Origin: Pacificispira spongiicola
GTDB taxonomy: Bacteria > Pseudomonadota > Alphaproteobacteria > UBA8366 > Aestuariispiraceae
DNA length: 64,000 nucleotides
NCBI RefSeq assembly: GCF_012926505.1
Contig: NZ_JABBNT010000005.1
Span: 434,001-498,000, forward strand
Direction of reading: 5' to 3'
The translations under genes and the position numbers were made by a program. This document shows, in pieces, positions 35,963-44,360 of the stretch; the first letter of the stretch is position 1, and every line of letters starts with the position of its first letter. A model generated the notes under the pieces. That model did not search any database, was not told the DNA's origin, and saw only the letters and a list, made by a program, of their open reading frames with translations.

Positions 35963-36691
35963 ATGATTTCTCGAACGTTCATCGTCGCTTTCGCACTGCT
36001 GCTTTGGCCGATTTCAGCGGGCGCGGACGATCAGCCTGCCTATACCCTGTCCCTTTCCTGGGAGCCGGCTTTTTGCGAGTTCAACCGCGACCTGCCGGAA
36101 TGCAATGGTCAGACGGTCGATACGGCGGAAACGGGACGGTTCGCCCTGCATGGCCTTTGGCCCGAATCTCCCGACCATGTTTATTGCGACGTCTCGCCGA
36201 CGGTCCGGGAAACGGACAAGCAAGGCGATTGGTCCAAGCTGCCTAAGGTTGAGTTGCCCCCGGAACTGAAAGAATCCCTGTCGGAAGCGATGCCCGGAAC
36301 GGAGGAGAACCAGGCCCGGCATGAATGGATCAAGCATGGAACATGCTATGATCGGGCGGAGCCAGAGGCCTATTTCAGCGATTCCGTAAACCTGCTGGAT
36401 CAGATAAACACCTCGCCCATCACGTCGCTGTTCACGAATTCGGTGGGAACGACCCTGACATCGGAGGCCGTTTCCCAAGCGTTCGACAAGGCTTTCGGCC
36501 GCGGCGCCGGGTCAAAGGTCAGCCTGCATTGCAAAAACACCGGCGGTCGGAAGCTGATCGTCGAAATGCGGATCAATCTGGCGGGCGACGTCTCCGCCAA
36601 GAATCTGAGCAACATGATCCGGTTGGCCCAGGAACGCGACGATAGTTGCGAGTCGGGGGAGATCGATCCGGTCGGGCTTGGAAAGCCCTGA
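35963..36691 (+). CDS. Secreted ribonuclease T2 family protein (copy 1)
   Basis: From the ATG at 35963 the 242-residue protein starts with a signal peptide (MISRTFIVAFALLLWPISAGA) and so acts in the periplasm or outside. Catalytic segment CAS I is FALHGLWPE with H63; CAS II is HEWIKHGTC with H120, E121, K124 and H125, the full set for RNA cleavage through a 2',3'-cyclic phosphate. Cysteines at about 38, 47, 75, 128 and near the C-terminus suggest disulfides. An open frame continues upstream to 35837, but the signal peptide fixes the start. The next gene is a close paralogue 21 bases on. Confidence 0.92.
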   Translation: MISRTFIVAFALLLWPISAGADDQPAYTLSLSWEPAFCEFNRDLPECNGQTVDTAETGRFALHGLWPESPDHVYCDVSPTVRETDKQGDWSKLPKVELPPELKESLSEAMPGTEENQARHEWIKHGTCYDRAEPEAYFSDSVNLLDQINTSPITSLFTNSVGTTLTSEAVSQAFDKAFGRGAGSKVSLHCKNTGGRKLIVEMRINLAGDVSAKNLSNMIRLAQERDDSCESGEIDPVGLGKP

Positions 36692-36712
36692 GCCCATCGA
36701 AGGGAAGAGCTG

Positions 36713-37438
36713 ATGAAAACCTGCCTTAGGGTCGTGGCACTCCTGATTTTCTTCTCGCCAAGCTGTACCCTAGCGTCGGAACCGATGAGCTACGTTCTTG
36801 CGGTGTCCTGGCAGCCCTCCTTCTGCGAATTGAACCGAGCGAAGCCGGAATGCGAGAGCCAAACTCCGGATCGTGTCGACGCGCGGCAATTCTCCCTGCA
36901 CGGTCTGTGGCCGGAACCGCGTGGGAATTTCTATTGCGGGGTCTCCGAAGAACACATCGCCGCGGACAAGCAGGGCGACTGGGACAAGCTGCCGACGCTG
37001 AACCTGCCGTCCGGCCTGCGAGCGCGGCTGGACGCCGCCATGCCGGGCAGTCAGTCCTATTTGGACCGGCACGAATGGATTAAGCACGGGACTTGTCACG
37101 AAGATCCAACGCCGGAAGCCTATTTCCGGGATTCGCTGAAGCTTCTGGACGAACTGAACGCGTCCCCTGTGAAGAAACTGTTCGAAGAGTCCATCGGCGT
37201 CGACCTCGCCTATATCGACGTTATCCAGATCGTCGATATCGCCTTTGGCGACGGGGCGGGCTTTCGCATTCAATTGCTGTGCAAGAAGAAGGATGAGCAG
37301 AACCTGATTGTCGAAATGCGCATCGGTCTTGCGGGAACGGTCGCCGGGCAATCCCTTGAGGACATGATCCAGCGATCGGTTTCCATGCCGACGGAATGCC
37401 GGTCCGGCCGCGTCGACGCCGCCGGGTTCAACGATTGA
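36713..37438 (+). CDS. Secreted ribonuclease T2 family protein (copy 2)
   Basis: A 241-residue paralogue of the preceding protein with its own signal peptide (MKTCLRVVALLIFFSPSCTLA). The catalytic residues fall at the same numbers: H63 in FSLHGLWPE, H120, E121, K124 and H125 in HEWIKHGTC. The two genes are 21 bases apart on one message and arose by duplication. The sequences have diverged outside the motifs, so the copies may differ in substrate preference or stability. Likely role: extracellular or periplasmic RNA breakdown for phosphate and nucleosides. Confidence 0.92.
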   Translation: MKTCLRVVALLIFFSPSCTLASEPMSYVLAVSWQPSFCELNRAKPECESQTPDRVDARQFSLHGLWPEPRGNFYCGVSEEHIAADKQGDWDKLPTLNLPSGLRARLDAAMPGSQSYLDRHEWIKHGTCHEDPTPEAYFRDSLKLLDELNASPVKKLFEESIGVDLAYIDVIQIVDIAFGDGAGFRIQLLCKKKDEQNLIVEMRIGLAGTVAGQSLEDMIQRSVSMPTECRSGRVDAAGFND

Positions 37439-37508
37439 TCTTCACGCTTTCGCACCGGCCAACGCCCGCCTAAACTCCCCCGGATCGGTCTCTAAGGGGG
37501 AATTCAGC

Positions 37509-38474
37509 ATGTCAAAACACGGTTACGAATCCGGGCGCCTGAACCTGCCTTTTGTCGGGCATTGCACCTTCGGCAAACAGCCGGTCTGCCTAGACTGGGA
37601 CGCGATCGACGCGGATATCGCCGTGCTGGGCGCGCCGTTCGACATGGGCACGCAATATCGCGCCGGCGCGCGGTTCGGGCCCCGCTCGATCCGGGAAGCC
37701 TCCACCCTATTTTCCTTCGGCCATGACGGGGCCTACGACTTCGAAGACGACGTCACCTATCTACCGGTCGACAAGGTACGGATGGTCGATATCGGCGATG
37801 CGGATATCATTCATACCGATACGATCCGCAGCCACGACAATATCGAATACGGCGTTCGAAAAATCCTGAAGGCGGGTGCCCTGCCCGTCGTTCTGGGCGG
37901 CGACCATTCGGTGCATATCCCCTGCATCCGCGCATTCGACGATCAGGACCCCGTTCATATCGTGCATATCGACGCGCATCTGGATTTCGTCGATGAACGT
38001 CACGGCGTGCGCTACGGCCACGGCAATCCGCTGCGCCGGGCATCGGAATTAAACCATGTTACCGGATTCACGCAGCTCGGCATCCGCAACGTCTCTTCGT
38101 CCAACCGGCAGGATTACGACGCGGCGCGCAAGGCGGGATCGACGATCCTGTCGGTCCGTCATTGCCGGGAACTTGGCCGCGACGGCGTGCTGGCAAAGGT
38201 GCCGGACGGCGCACGCTATTACCTGACCATCGATATCGACGGATTCGATCCGTCCATCGCCCCTGGGACGGGCACACCCAGCCACGGCGGTTTCCTGTAT
38301 TATGAGGTCCTGGAAATCCTGCAGGGCCTGACCGGGAAAGGACGAATCGTCGGCATCGACCTTGTCGAGGTCGCCCCTGACTACGATCATTCCGGGTCGA
38401 CAGCGTTTCTAGCCGCCCAATTGCTGATGAACGTGCTTGGCTTCATTTTTCACGCACAAGGAAAGTCGTCATAG
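37509..38474 (+). CDS. speB: Agmatinase/ureohydrolase
   Basis: A 321-residue ureohydrolase with the binuclear manganese motifs GGDHSVHIP, HIDAHLDFVD and TIDIDGFDPSIAPG. Agmatinase hydrolyses agmatine to putrescine and urea, feeding polyamine synthesis; the N-terminal region (FVGHCTFGKQPVCLDW and DMGTQYRAGARFGPRSIREAS) fits the SpeB group, but guanidinobutyrase or related guanidino substrates are possible. Preceded by a good GGGGGA site. Polyamine synthesis generates methylthioadenosine, which the neighbouring mtnA pathway salvages. Confidence 0.88.
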   Translation: MSKHGYESGRLNLPFVGHCTFGKQPVCLDWDAIDADIAVLGAPFDMGTQYRAGARFGPRSIREASTLFSFGHDGAYDFEDDVTYLPVDKVRMVDIGDADIIHTDTIRSHDNIEYGVRKILKAGALPVVLGGDHSVHIPCIRAFDDQDPVHIVHIDAHLDFVDERHGVRYGHGNPLRRASELNHVTGFTQLGIRNVSSSNRQDYDAARKAGSTILSVRHCRELGRDGVLAKVPDGARYYLTIDIDGFDPSIAPGTGTPSHGGFLYYEVLEILQGLTGKGRIVGIDLVEVAPDYDHSGSTAFLAAQLLMNVLGFIFHAQGKSS

Positions 38475-38487
38475 GAAAGACGGCAAC

Positions 38488-39234
38488 TTAAAATCCGTGG
38501 CTTTTCTGTATCCTGTCGTAAAGCCCGTTTTGCCGCGCCTGTGCCAAGCCATTATTAAAGGCGGTCAGGATATCCATATGGTCCGGCACCTTTTTGGAAA
38601 TCGCAAGGTGTAGCCGGTTCACGTCGACCAGATGCTGTTCGATATTGATCCGATTCACCAGATCGTCCGTGAAATGCTGGCGCAGGAAGGCACGTCCAGC
38701 GAATCTGTCGGTCACAAACATATCCGCGCGGCCCTGTAGGACCATTTGAAACCCATTCAGCATCTCGGAAACCGGAACGGCCTCGACACCGCCCCGTCGC
38801 AGCACATCGAACGCATTAGACCCTCGCAATGCGACGACTGTATGGGTCGCTAAGTCGCTCAGGTCACGGATACCGAATTGCCTATCGCGCAGCTTGAAGG
38901 CAACCGACACTTCCTCTCCGATCGGATCGGAAAAGACGGCCCATTTTTCCCTTTCCGGTGTCTTGTTCGCCATGAATAGGGCGTCGACCTCCCCTTCCTC
39001 CGCGAATTTCAGGGCACGTATCCATGGCATGATCAGAAGGTTCGGTTCGTATCCCTGCTGACGCAGTACGGTCCGGGCCACTTCCCAGGCCCAGCCCTTG
39101 TTCGGCAAACGATTACTGACATAGGGGGGAAAATCCAGAGTAGCGATCGTAACCGGCCTCGGTTCCGCTGCCCAAGACGACGCCATGAACCAGATACAGC
39201 AAAACAGTGCCGCCATGTATTTCATTGCAGACAC
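38488..39234 (-). CDS. Periplasmic solute-binding protein, SBP_bac_3 family
   Basis: A 248-residue protein with a signal peptide (MSAMKYMAALFCCIWFMASSWA) and the bilobal family 3 fold: VTIATLDFPPYVSNRL at the start, GWAWEVARTVLRQQGYEPNLLIMPW, and ALRGSNAFDVLRRGG at the second lobe. No ABC permease or ATPase is next to it, so it may serve a transporter elsewhere or, as many small lone members do, a signalling role. The ligand is not predictable from the residues. It lies 107 bases downstream of mtnA on the same strand. Confidence 0.82.
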   Translation of the reverse strand: MSAMKYMAALFCCIWFMASSWAAEPRPVTIATLDFPPYVSNRLPNKGWAWEVARTVLRQQGYEPNLLIMPWIRALKFAEEGEVDALFMANKTPEREKWAVFSDPIGEEVSVAFKLRDRQFGIRDLSDLATHTVVALRGSNAFDVLRRGGVEAVPVSEMLNGFQMVLQGRADMFVTDRFAGRAFLRQHFTDDLVNRINIEQHLVDVNRLHLAISKKVPDHMDILTAFNNGLAQARQNGLYDRIQKSHGF

Positions 39235-39246
39235 AAGATTACTCCC

Positions 39247-39312
39247 GTCGCCTCACCAATCGGTCGTACGGAGGCATTTGTAAGCCGATCCTAACAGCCA
39301 TGCTGAGGCGAC
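39247..39312. repeat. 9-bp inverted repeat between mtnA and the binding-protein gene
   Basis: GTCGCCTCA (39247-39255) and TGAGGCGAC (39304-39312) are perfect complements separated by 48 bases. There is no T tract, so it is not a classical terminator; it could close an RNA structure at the end of the mtnA message. Confidence 0.4.
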
Positions 39313-39341
39313 GCCGCAAGAATCGCCGGGTCGTGGATCGA

Positions 39342-40430
39342 CTAGCGGTCGAATAGACCCTTTAGACCCCGCTCGCTGGCAGCACAGACACCGCGCTCCG
39401 TGATCAGGCCCGTCACCAACCGCGCGGGCGTGACGTCGAAGGCGTCGTTACGAACCGGCACGCCTTCCGGTGCGATGTCGACGGTGACGACCTCGCCCGT
39501 TTCCAGCCGACCGGCGATCTTGGTCAATTCCTCGCCCTTGCGCTGTTCGATGGGGATTTCGCGAACGCCGTCGGCAACGGTCCAGTCGATCGTGGTCGAC
39601 GGCAGGGCAACATAGAACGGCACGCCGTTATCCTGTGCCGCCAGGGCCTTCAGATAAGTACCGATCTTGTTGCAGACATCGCCCTGCGCGGTGGTGCGGT
39701 CGGTCCCGACGATGCACATGTCCACCAAACCATGCTGCATCAAATGACCGCCGACATTGTCCGCGATCAGCGTATGCGGCACACCGTGGCGGCCCAACTC
39801 CCAGGCGGTCAAGCTCGCACCCTGGTTCCGGGGGCGCGTCTCGTCGACCCAGACATGGACCTTGATGCCCTTTTCATAGGCCATGTAGATCGGCGCGGTC
39901 GCGGTCCCCCAATCGACGGTCGCCAGCCAACCGGCATTGCAATGGGTCAGGACGTTTACCGCCTCCCCCGCCGGCTTCGTCGCGGCGATTTCCTCGATCA
40001 GCGCCAGACCATTGCGCCCAATCGCTTTGGAGATTTCGACATCGTCGTCGCAAATCTCCGCCGCCCGTTCCCAGGCCAGTGCCGCGCGTTCCGCCGGGGC
40101 CCGGTTGTCGACCAGCGCCCGCATCTCGTCCAAGGCCCAACGCAGATTCACCGCCGTCGGGCGCGTGCGGTACAGACGATCATAAATCGCGGATACGCCC
40201 GCATCGCTGCTGTCGGCATTCAGGCCCAGACAGAACCCGTAAGCCGCCGTCGCCCCGATCAAAGGCGCACCGCGCACGATCATATCCTCAATCGCGACCG
40301 CCGCGTCTTCCAGCGACGCCAGGGTCAGCGTCTCGAAAACATGCGGCAGCTTGGTCTGATCGATCACGCCGACCGTCTTGCCGGGATCTTCGACCCAGAT
40401 GGTGCGGTAGGGTTTGCCGTCGATTTCCAT
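39342..40430 (-). CDS. mtnA: Methylthioribose-1-phosphate isomerase
   Basis: The ATG at 40430 ([17 protein letters not shown]), preceded by AAAGAGGCG, gives 362 residues. It isomerises 5-methylthioribose-1-phosphate to methylthioribulose-1-phosphate. Signature elements are [16 protein letters not shown], the catalytic cysteine in [11 protein letters not shown] and the aspartate in [20 protein letters not shown]. It starts one base after the stop of the class II aldolase, so the two are coupled. mtnP and mtnK, which supply the substrate, are not in the window. Confidence 0.94.
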   Translation of the reverse strand: MEIDGKPYRTIWVEDPGKTVGVIDQTKLPHVFETLTLASLEDAAVAIEDMIVRGAPLIGATAAYGFCLGLNADSSDAGVSAIYDRLYRTRPTAVNLRWALDEMRALVDNRAPAERAALAWERAAEICDDDVEISKAIGRNGLALIEEIAATKPAGEAVNVLTHCNAGWLATVDWGTATAPIYMAYEKGIKVHVWVDETRPRNQGASLTAWELGRHGVPHTLIADNVGGHLMQHGLVDMCIVGTDRTTAQGDVCNKIGTYLKALAAQDNGVPFYVALPSTTIDWTVADGVREIPIEQRKGEELTKIAGRLETGEVVTVDIAPEGVPVRNDAFDVTPARLVTGLITERGVCAASERGLKGLFDR

Positions 40431-40431
40431 C

Positions 40432-41127
40432 TCACGCCTCTTTGGTCGGCTGCTTGCCGTAGGTTTTGAATTTCTCGATGACCTCCGCCATCTCCGCATC
40501 GGACAGGATGACAGGTTCGCCCCCCTGCCGCGCGGCGAGATACTGTCGCGCCAGGCTTTCCACCTCAATGCCGAGGGCCAGGGCTTTGCCCAAATCACCC
40601 TCGAAGCAAATCATGCCGTGATTGGCCAGTAGACAGGCCTTTCGCCCCTCCAGCGCCGCGATCATCGTGTTTGACAGCGCCTCCGTCCCGAAAGTCGCGT
40701 AGTCCGAACAGCGAATGTCGCTGCCACCCGCCATGGCCACCATGTAATGAAAGGACGGAATACCCTCCCGGCGGCAGGCCAGCGCCGTGCAATGGGTCGG
40801 ATGGGCATGCAGGACGGCCTGGGCTTCCGGTCGATGGCGATAGATATCCGCATGCATGCGCCATTCGCTGGACGGCAGCAACTGGCCCGGTTCCACCGTC
40901 CCGTCCAGCGCCATCAGCACGATATCCATCGGCTTCAGCTTGTCATAGGCGACACCGCTGGGCGTGATCAGCATACCGTCGCCGAAGCGCGCGGACAGGT
41001 TGCCGGATTTTCCCTGATTGATGCCCGATGCGTTCATCGCCAGACAGGTGTCGATGATCTTCCGGGACAGGGCCTGCCGTTCGTTCCGGCCCAGTGTACT
41101 TCCCGGTGTATTTCCCGGCGTGTTCAT
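40432..41127 (-). CDS. Class II aldolase, FucA family; likely methylthioribulose-1-phosphate aldolase
   Basis: A 231-residue class II aldolase/adducin protein. Zinc ligands are E88 (SSEWR), H107 and H109 (HAHPTH) and H170 (LANHGMI). The whole body, including [22 protein letters not shown] and the tail EKFKTYG, follows L-fuculose-phosphate aldolase rather than the MtnB dehydratase. Next to mtnA, this pattern matches the Rhodospirillum-type DHAP shunt, where such an aldolase splits methylthioribulose-1-phosphate (or 5-deoxyribulose-1-phosphate) to dihydroxyacetone phosphate and an aldehyde. The N-terminus has a short NTPG repeat. Overlaps cimA by ATGA. Confidence 0.8.
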   Translation of the reverse strand: MNTPGNTPGSTLGRNERQALSRKIIDTCLAMNASGINQGKSGNLSARFGDGMLITPSGVAYDKLKPMDIVLMALDGTVEPGQLLPSSEWRMHADIYRHRPEAQAVLHAHPTHCTALACRREGIPSFHYMVAMAGGSDIRCSDYATFGTEALSNTMIAALEGRKACLLANHGMICFEGDLGKALALGIEVESLARQYLAARQGGEPVILSDAEMAEVIEKFKTYGKQPTKEA

Positions 41128-42713
41128 CGCACCCCATCACGCATGAGCTTATAGGCGTAAGCATCGTAAAGCGCGATGACCGAAGCGTCGATAATGTTCG
41201 CGGATATCCCGACCGTGGACCAGCGGAAACCGTCGTCATCCTCGCTTTCGATGGTCACGCGGGTGACGGCGTCGGTCCCGGTCGTGCCTTTCGGCGGGGG
41301 CAGGATACGGACCTTGTAATCCACCAACTGCATACCGGCGAGATCCGGGTAGATTTCCACCACCGCCTCGCGCAAGGCGGTGTCCAGCGCGTTGACCGGT
41401 CCGTTGCCCATGGCGACGCGCATGACGGTACGCCCCTGCACTTCGACCTGCACCGTCGCTTCGGATTCGGTGATCAGCTTGCCCACCGCATTGTGGCGGC
41501 GTTCGTCCATCACCCGGAAACGGGAGATATCGAAATAGTCCGGCACGTCACCTTTCGCATGATGGGCCAGCAGTTCGAAACTCGCCTCCGCCCCGTCATA
41601 GGCATAGCCCTGGAATTCCCGTTGCTTCACGTCGTCCAGCAAACGGCGCATCGCGGCATCATCCAATTCGATCCCGCTTTCGGCCAGTTGCGCGACGACA
41701 TTCGACCGACCGGCCTGATCCGACACCACGACATGCCGCTTGTTCCCGACCAGGGCCGGATCGATATGTTCGTAGGTCTTCGGGTCCTTCGCGACGGCGG
41801 AAACATGCAGCCCGCCCTTATGCGTGAAGGCCGCCGCCCCGACATAGGGCTGGTGCCGGTTCGGTACACGGTTCAACCGTTCGTCCAGCAACCGCGACAG
41901 ACCCGTAACTTCCTGCAATTTTTCCGGCGCGATTCCGGTATCGAATCCCATTTTCAGCATCAGCGTCGGGATCAGGGAAATCATGTTGGCATTGCCGCAG
42001 CGTTCGCCCAGCCCATTGATCGTGCCCTGCACCTGACGCGCCCCGGCGCGGATCGCAGCCAGCGAGTTGGCCACCGCGTTTTCCGTGTCGTTATGCGCAT
42101 GGATGCCCAGGCGGTCGCCGGGTATGTGCTCCGTCACCTCGCGGACGATCGCTTCCACCTCATGCGGCAGGGTCCCGCCATTGGTATCGCACAGCACGAC
42201 CCACCGCGCCCCTGCCTCATAGGCCGCCTTCACGCAGGACAGCGCGAATTCCTTGTTGGCCTTGTAGCCGTCGAAGAAATGTTCGGCATCGTACATCGCC
42301 TCTTCCTTACGCGCGGCGGCCAGCGCGATGGAATCGGAAATCATGCGGACGTTCTCTTCCCGCTCGATCTCCAGCGCCACGTCGACGTGATAGTCCCAGC
42401 TCTTCCCCACCAAACACATGGCATGGGCCTGGGAATTCAGCAGCGGCGCAAGGCCCGGATCGTTTTCCGCCGACCGTCCCGGACGCCGCGTCATGCCGAA
42501 GGCGACAAGCTTCGCCTTGGACAGCTTCGGCGGCTTGTCGAAGAAACTGTCGTCGGTCGGATTGGCGCCGGGCCAGCCGCCTTCGATATAGTCGATACCG
42601 ATCTGATCGAGCGCCTGCGCGATGGCGACCTTATCCGCCACGGAGAAATCCACACCCTGCGTCTGCGCGCCGTCGCGCAGCGTCGTGTCGAAAAGATAGA
42701 TACGCTCGCTCAT
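41124..42713 (-). CDS. cimA: Citramalate synthase
   Basis: A 529-residue enzyme of the isopropylmalate synthase group that condenses pyruvate and acetyl-CoA to (R)-citramalate, a threonine-independent entry to isoleucine. The N-terminal barrel starts YLFDTTLRDGAQTQGVDFSV and has the metal motif GIHAHNDTENAVANS; the C-terminal regulatory domain (about 380-520) allows feedback by isoleucine. The first residues and the GLGERCGNAN segment favour CimA over LeuA. It starts 27 bases after cysS and overlaps the aldolase. Confidence 0.9.
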   Translation of the reverse strand: MSERIYLFDTTLRDGAQTQGVDFSVADKVAIAQALDQIGIDYIEGGWPGANPTDDSFFDKPPKLSKAKLVAFGMTRRPGRSAENDPGLAPLLNSQAHAMCLVGKSWDYHVDVALEIEREENVRMISDSIALAAARKEEAMYDAEHFFDGYKANKEFALSCVKAAYEAGARWVVLCDTNGGTLPHEVEAIVREVTEHIPGDRLGIHAHNDTENAVANSLAAIRAGARQVQGTINGLGERCGNANMISLIPTLMLKMGFDTGIAPEKLQEVTGLSRLLDERLNRVPNRHQPYVGAAAFTHKGGLHVSAVAKDPKTYEHIDPALVGNKRHVVVSDQAGRSNVVAQLAESGIELDDAAMRRLLDDVKQREFQGYAYDGAEASFELLAHHAKGDVPDYFDISRFRVMDERRHNAVGKLITESEATVQVEVQGRTVMRVAMGNGPVNALDTALREAVVEIYPDLAGMQLVDYKVRILPPPKGTTGTDAVTRVTIESEDDDGFRWSTVGISANIIDASVIALYDAYAYKLMRDGVR

Positions 42714-42740
42714 CGTTTCCGCCTTACCATTATTCTTGTG

Positions 42741-44111
42741 TTAAGCCCGTCGCCATTCGGTGACACCGCCGGGTTTGTCCTCCAGGACGACGCCTTTGTC
42801 CTTCAATTCGTCCCGGATACGGTCCGCCTCGGCAAAATTCTTCGCCGCCTTGGCCGCCTTGCGAGCCTCGATCAGGGACTCGACTTCCTCCGCAGACGGT
42901 CCGTCGCCCGCATCCGCCCCTTTGAACCAAACATCCGGTTCCATCTGCGCGATACCCAGCAGGTCCAGCGCACCGAGGAAGCGCGCAGCGCCTTCGGCCG
43001 TGTCGATGCCTTCGGCCAGCTCATGCAGCTTCGCTAATGCCAGCGGCACATTCAGGTCATCCGACAGCGCCGAAACAAAAGCACCGTCCACCGAGGGATC
43101 GACGCCGTGGGTTAGCGCCGTCTGTTTCAGTCGATAAAGACGATCCAGGGCCGCCTTCGCCTCCCGGCATTTGTCCTTGGAGAAATCCAGCGGCTGCCGG
43201 TAATGCGCCTGCAGAATCACGAGGCGCAACGCCTCCCCCGGAAACTCTTCGAGCAACTCGGCGACGGTGTAAAAGTTGCCGAGGCTTTTCGACATCTTCT
43301 CGCCCTCACTCATCAGATAGCCGTTATGCATCCAATAGCGCGCGAAGCGATCGCCGCGTTCCGATTCCGCATGGGCGCAGCAGCTTTGCGCGATTTCGTT
43401 CTGATGATGCGGGAAGACAAGGTCGATCCCGCCGCCATGGATATCGAAATCCGGGCCCAGAAACTTCTCCGACATGGCGGAGCATTCGATATGCCAGCCG
43501 GGTCGGCCCTTCTCGCACCAGGGATTCGGCCAGCCGGGCGTTTCCGCGTCGGACGGTTTCCACAGCACGAAATCCGCCGGGTCGCGCTTGTAGCTGGCGA
43601 CATCGACGCGGGCGCCGGAAATCTGCTCGTCCCGGTCTTTGTTGGCGAACTTGCCGTAGTCGGGCCAGGACGGCACGGAAAACAGCACATGCCCGTCTTC
43701 CAGGGCATAGGCATGACCGCGTTCGATCAGCGTTTCGATCAGCGCGATCATCTCCGCAATCGTTTCCGTCGCGCGCGGTTCGTGGTCCGGTGGCAGGACG
43801 TTCAGCGCCGCGCAGTCTTCCCGGAAGCGGTCGACCGTCGTTTCGGTCAGGTCGCGGATATCGATGCCGCGTTCCTTGGCCCGTGCGTTGATCTTGTCGT
43901 CGATGTCCGTGATGTTGCGGACATAGGTGACGTCATATCCGCGCCGCAGCAGCCGCGCGAACACGTCGAAGACAACCAGCGGCCGCGCATTGCCGATATG
44001 GATACGATCATAAACCGTCGGCCCGCAGACATACATGCCGACCTTCCCCTGGATCCGGGGTTCGAACGTCACTTTCTGGCGTCGGCTGGTATCGTAAATC
44101 TTCAGGTCCAT
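42741..44111 (-). CDS. cysS: Cysteinyl-tRNA synthetase
   Basis: The 456-residue class I synthetase charges tRNA-Cys. HIGH motif is HIGNARPLVVFDVF, KMSKS motif is KMSKSLGNF, and the zinc site begins with CGPTVYD and continues with C and H residues in the CP1 region. The ATG at 44111 is chosen; a GTG one codon earlier is possible. It is the first structural gene of cysS-cimA-aldolase-mtnA and lies behind a leader with a Cys-codon frame and a GC-rich hairpin. Confidence 0.96.
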   Translation of the reverse strand: MDLKIYDTSRRQKVTFEPRIQGKVGMYVCGPTVYDRIHIGNARPLVVFDVFARLLRRGYDVTYVRNITDIDDKINARAKERGIDIRDLTETTVDRFREDCAALNVLPPDHEPRATETIAEMIALIETLIERGHAYALEDGHVLFSVPSWPDYGKFANKDRDEQISGARVDVASYKRDPADFVLWKPSDAETPGWPNPWCEKGRPGWHIECSAMSEKFLGPDFDIHGGGIDLVFPHHQNEIAQSCCAHAESERGDRFARYWMHNGYLMSEGEKMSKSLGNFYTVAELLEEFPGEALRLVILQAHYRQPLDFSKDKCREAKAALDRLYRLKQTALTHGVDPSVDGAFVSALSDDLNVPLALAKLHELAEGIDTAEGAARFLGALDLLGIAQMEPDVWFKGADAGDGPSAEEVESLIEARKAAKAAKNFAEADRIRDELKDKGVVLEDKPGGVTEWRRA

Positions 44112-44135
44112 CACACTCTCACTTGCATAAGTTAA

Positions 44136-44162
44136 ACCCCGCTGGCTGGTCTGCCGCGGGGT
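44136..44162 (-). terminator. Candidate attenuator hairpin in the cysS leader
   Basis: On the minus strand ACCCCGC pairs with GCGGGGT (44156-44162 with 44136-44142) around a 13-base loop and is followed by TTTAACTT. It lies between the leader peptide stop and the cysS start, where an attenuation terminator belongs. The U tract is short, so strength is uncertain. Confidence 0.6.
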
Positions 44163-44193
44163 CCGTTCAGTCGTCCAATCCGGGAAGGAAATC

Positions 44194-44271
44194 TCAGACA
44201 GGCACCACCGACGGCCGCCGCGACAGGCAGCAGCCGGTAATAATCCCGATAATGCAGATCGACGCGGTCAT
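44194..44271 (-). CDS. Putative cysteine-rich leader peptide of cysS
   Basis: A 25-codon frame opens with ATG at 44271 and ends TGA at 44196-44194. It starts MTASICIIGIITGCCLS, with Cys at positions 6, 14 and 15 all encoded by TGC; positions 14-15 are tandem. Three Cys in 25 residues is far above the usual proteome level of about 1 percent. The codons sit 40-110 bases before a hairpin that precedes cysS. The likely role is to stall the ribosome when charged tRNA-Cys is scarce and so open the downstream operon. The ribosome site (GACGGAA) is weak. The peptide itself need not have a function. Confidence 0.6.
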   Translation of the reverse strand: MTASICIIGIITGCCLSRRPSVVPV

Positions 44272-44310
44272 GTCGCGGTTCCGTCAACGGGTGGTGGTTC
44301 CTGGATCGGC

Positions 44311-44338
44311 ACTATACGCGGCAACCCATGCTTGGCAA
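44311..44338 (-). promoter_or_regulatory. Promoter of the cysS leader
   Basis: Minus strand TTGCCA (44338-44333), 16 bases, TATAGT (44316-44311). Transcription would begin near 44304, about 33 bases before the leader ATG, giving a leader of about 190 nt before cysS. Confidence 0.55.
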
Positions 44339-44360
44339 GGGGATAGCGATGACGGACCGG

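Noticed and set aside
35760-35966. 68-residue frame upstream of the first RNase T2 gene
   Set aside because: No ribosome site or domain, and it overlaps the RNase start; more likely leader DNA.
40432-41127. Annotation of the mtnA neighbour as MtnB dehydratase
   Set aside because: The body and tail follow FucA ([21 protein letters not shown]), so an aldolase role is the better reading.
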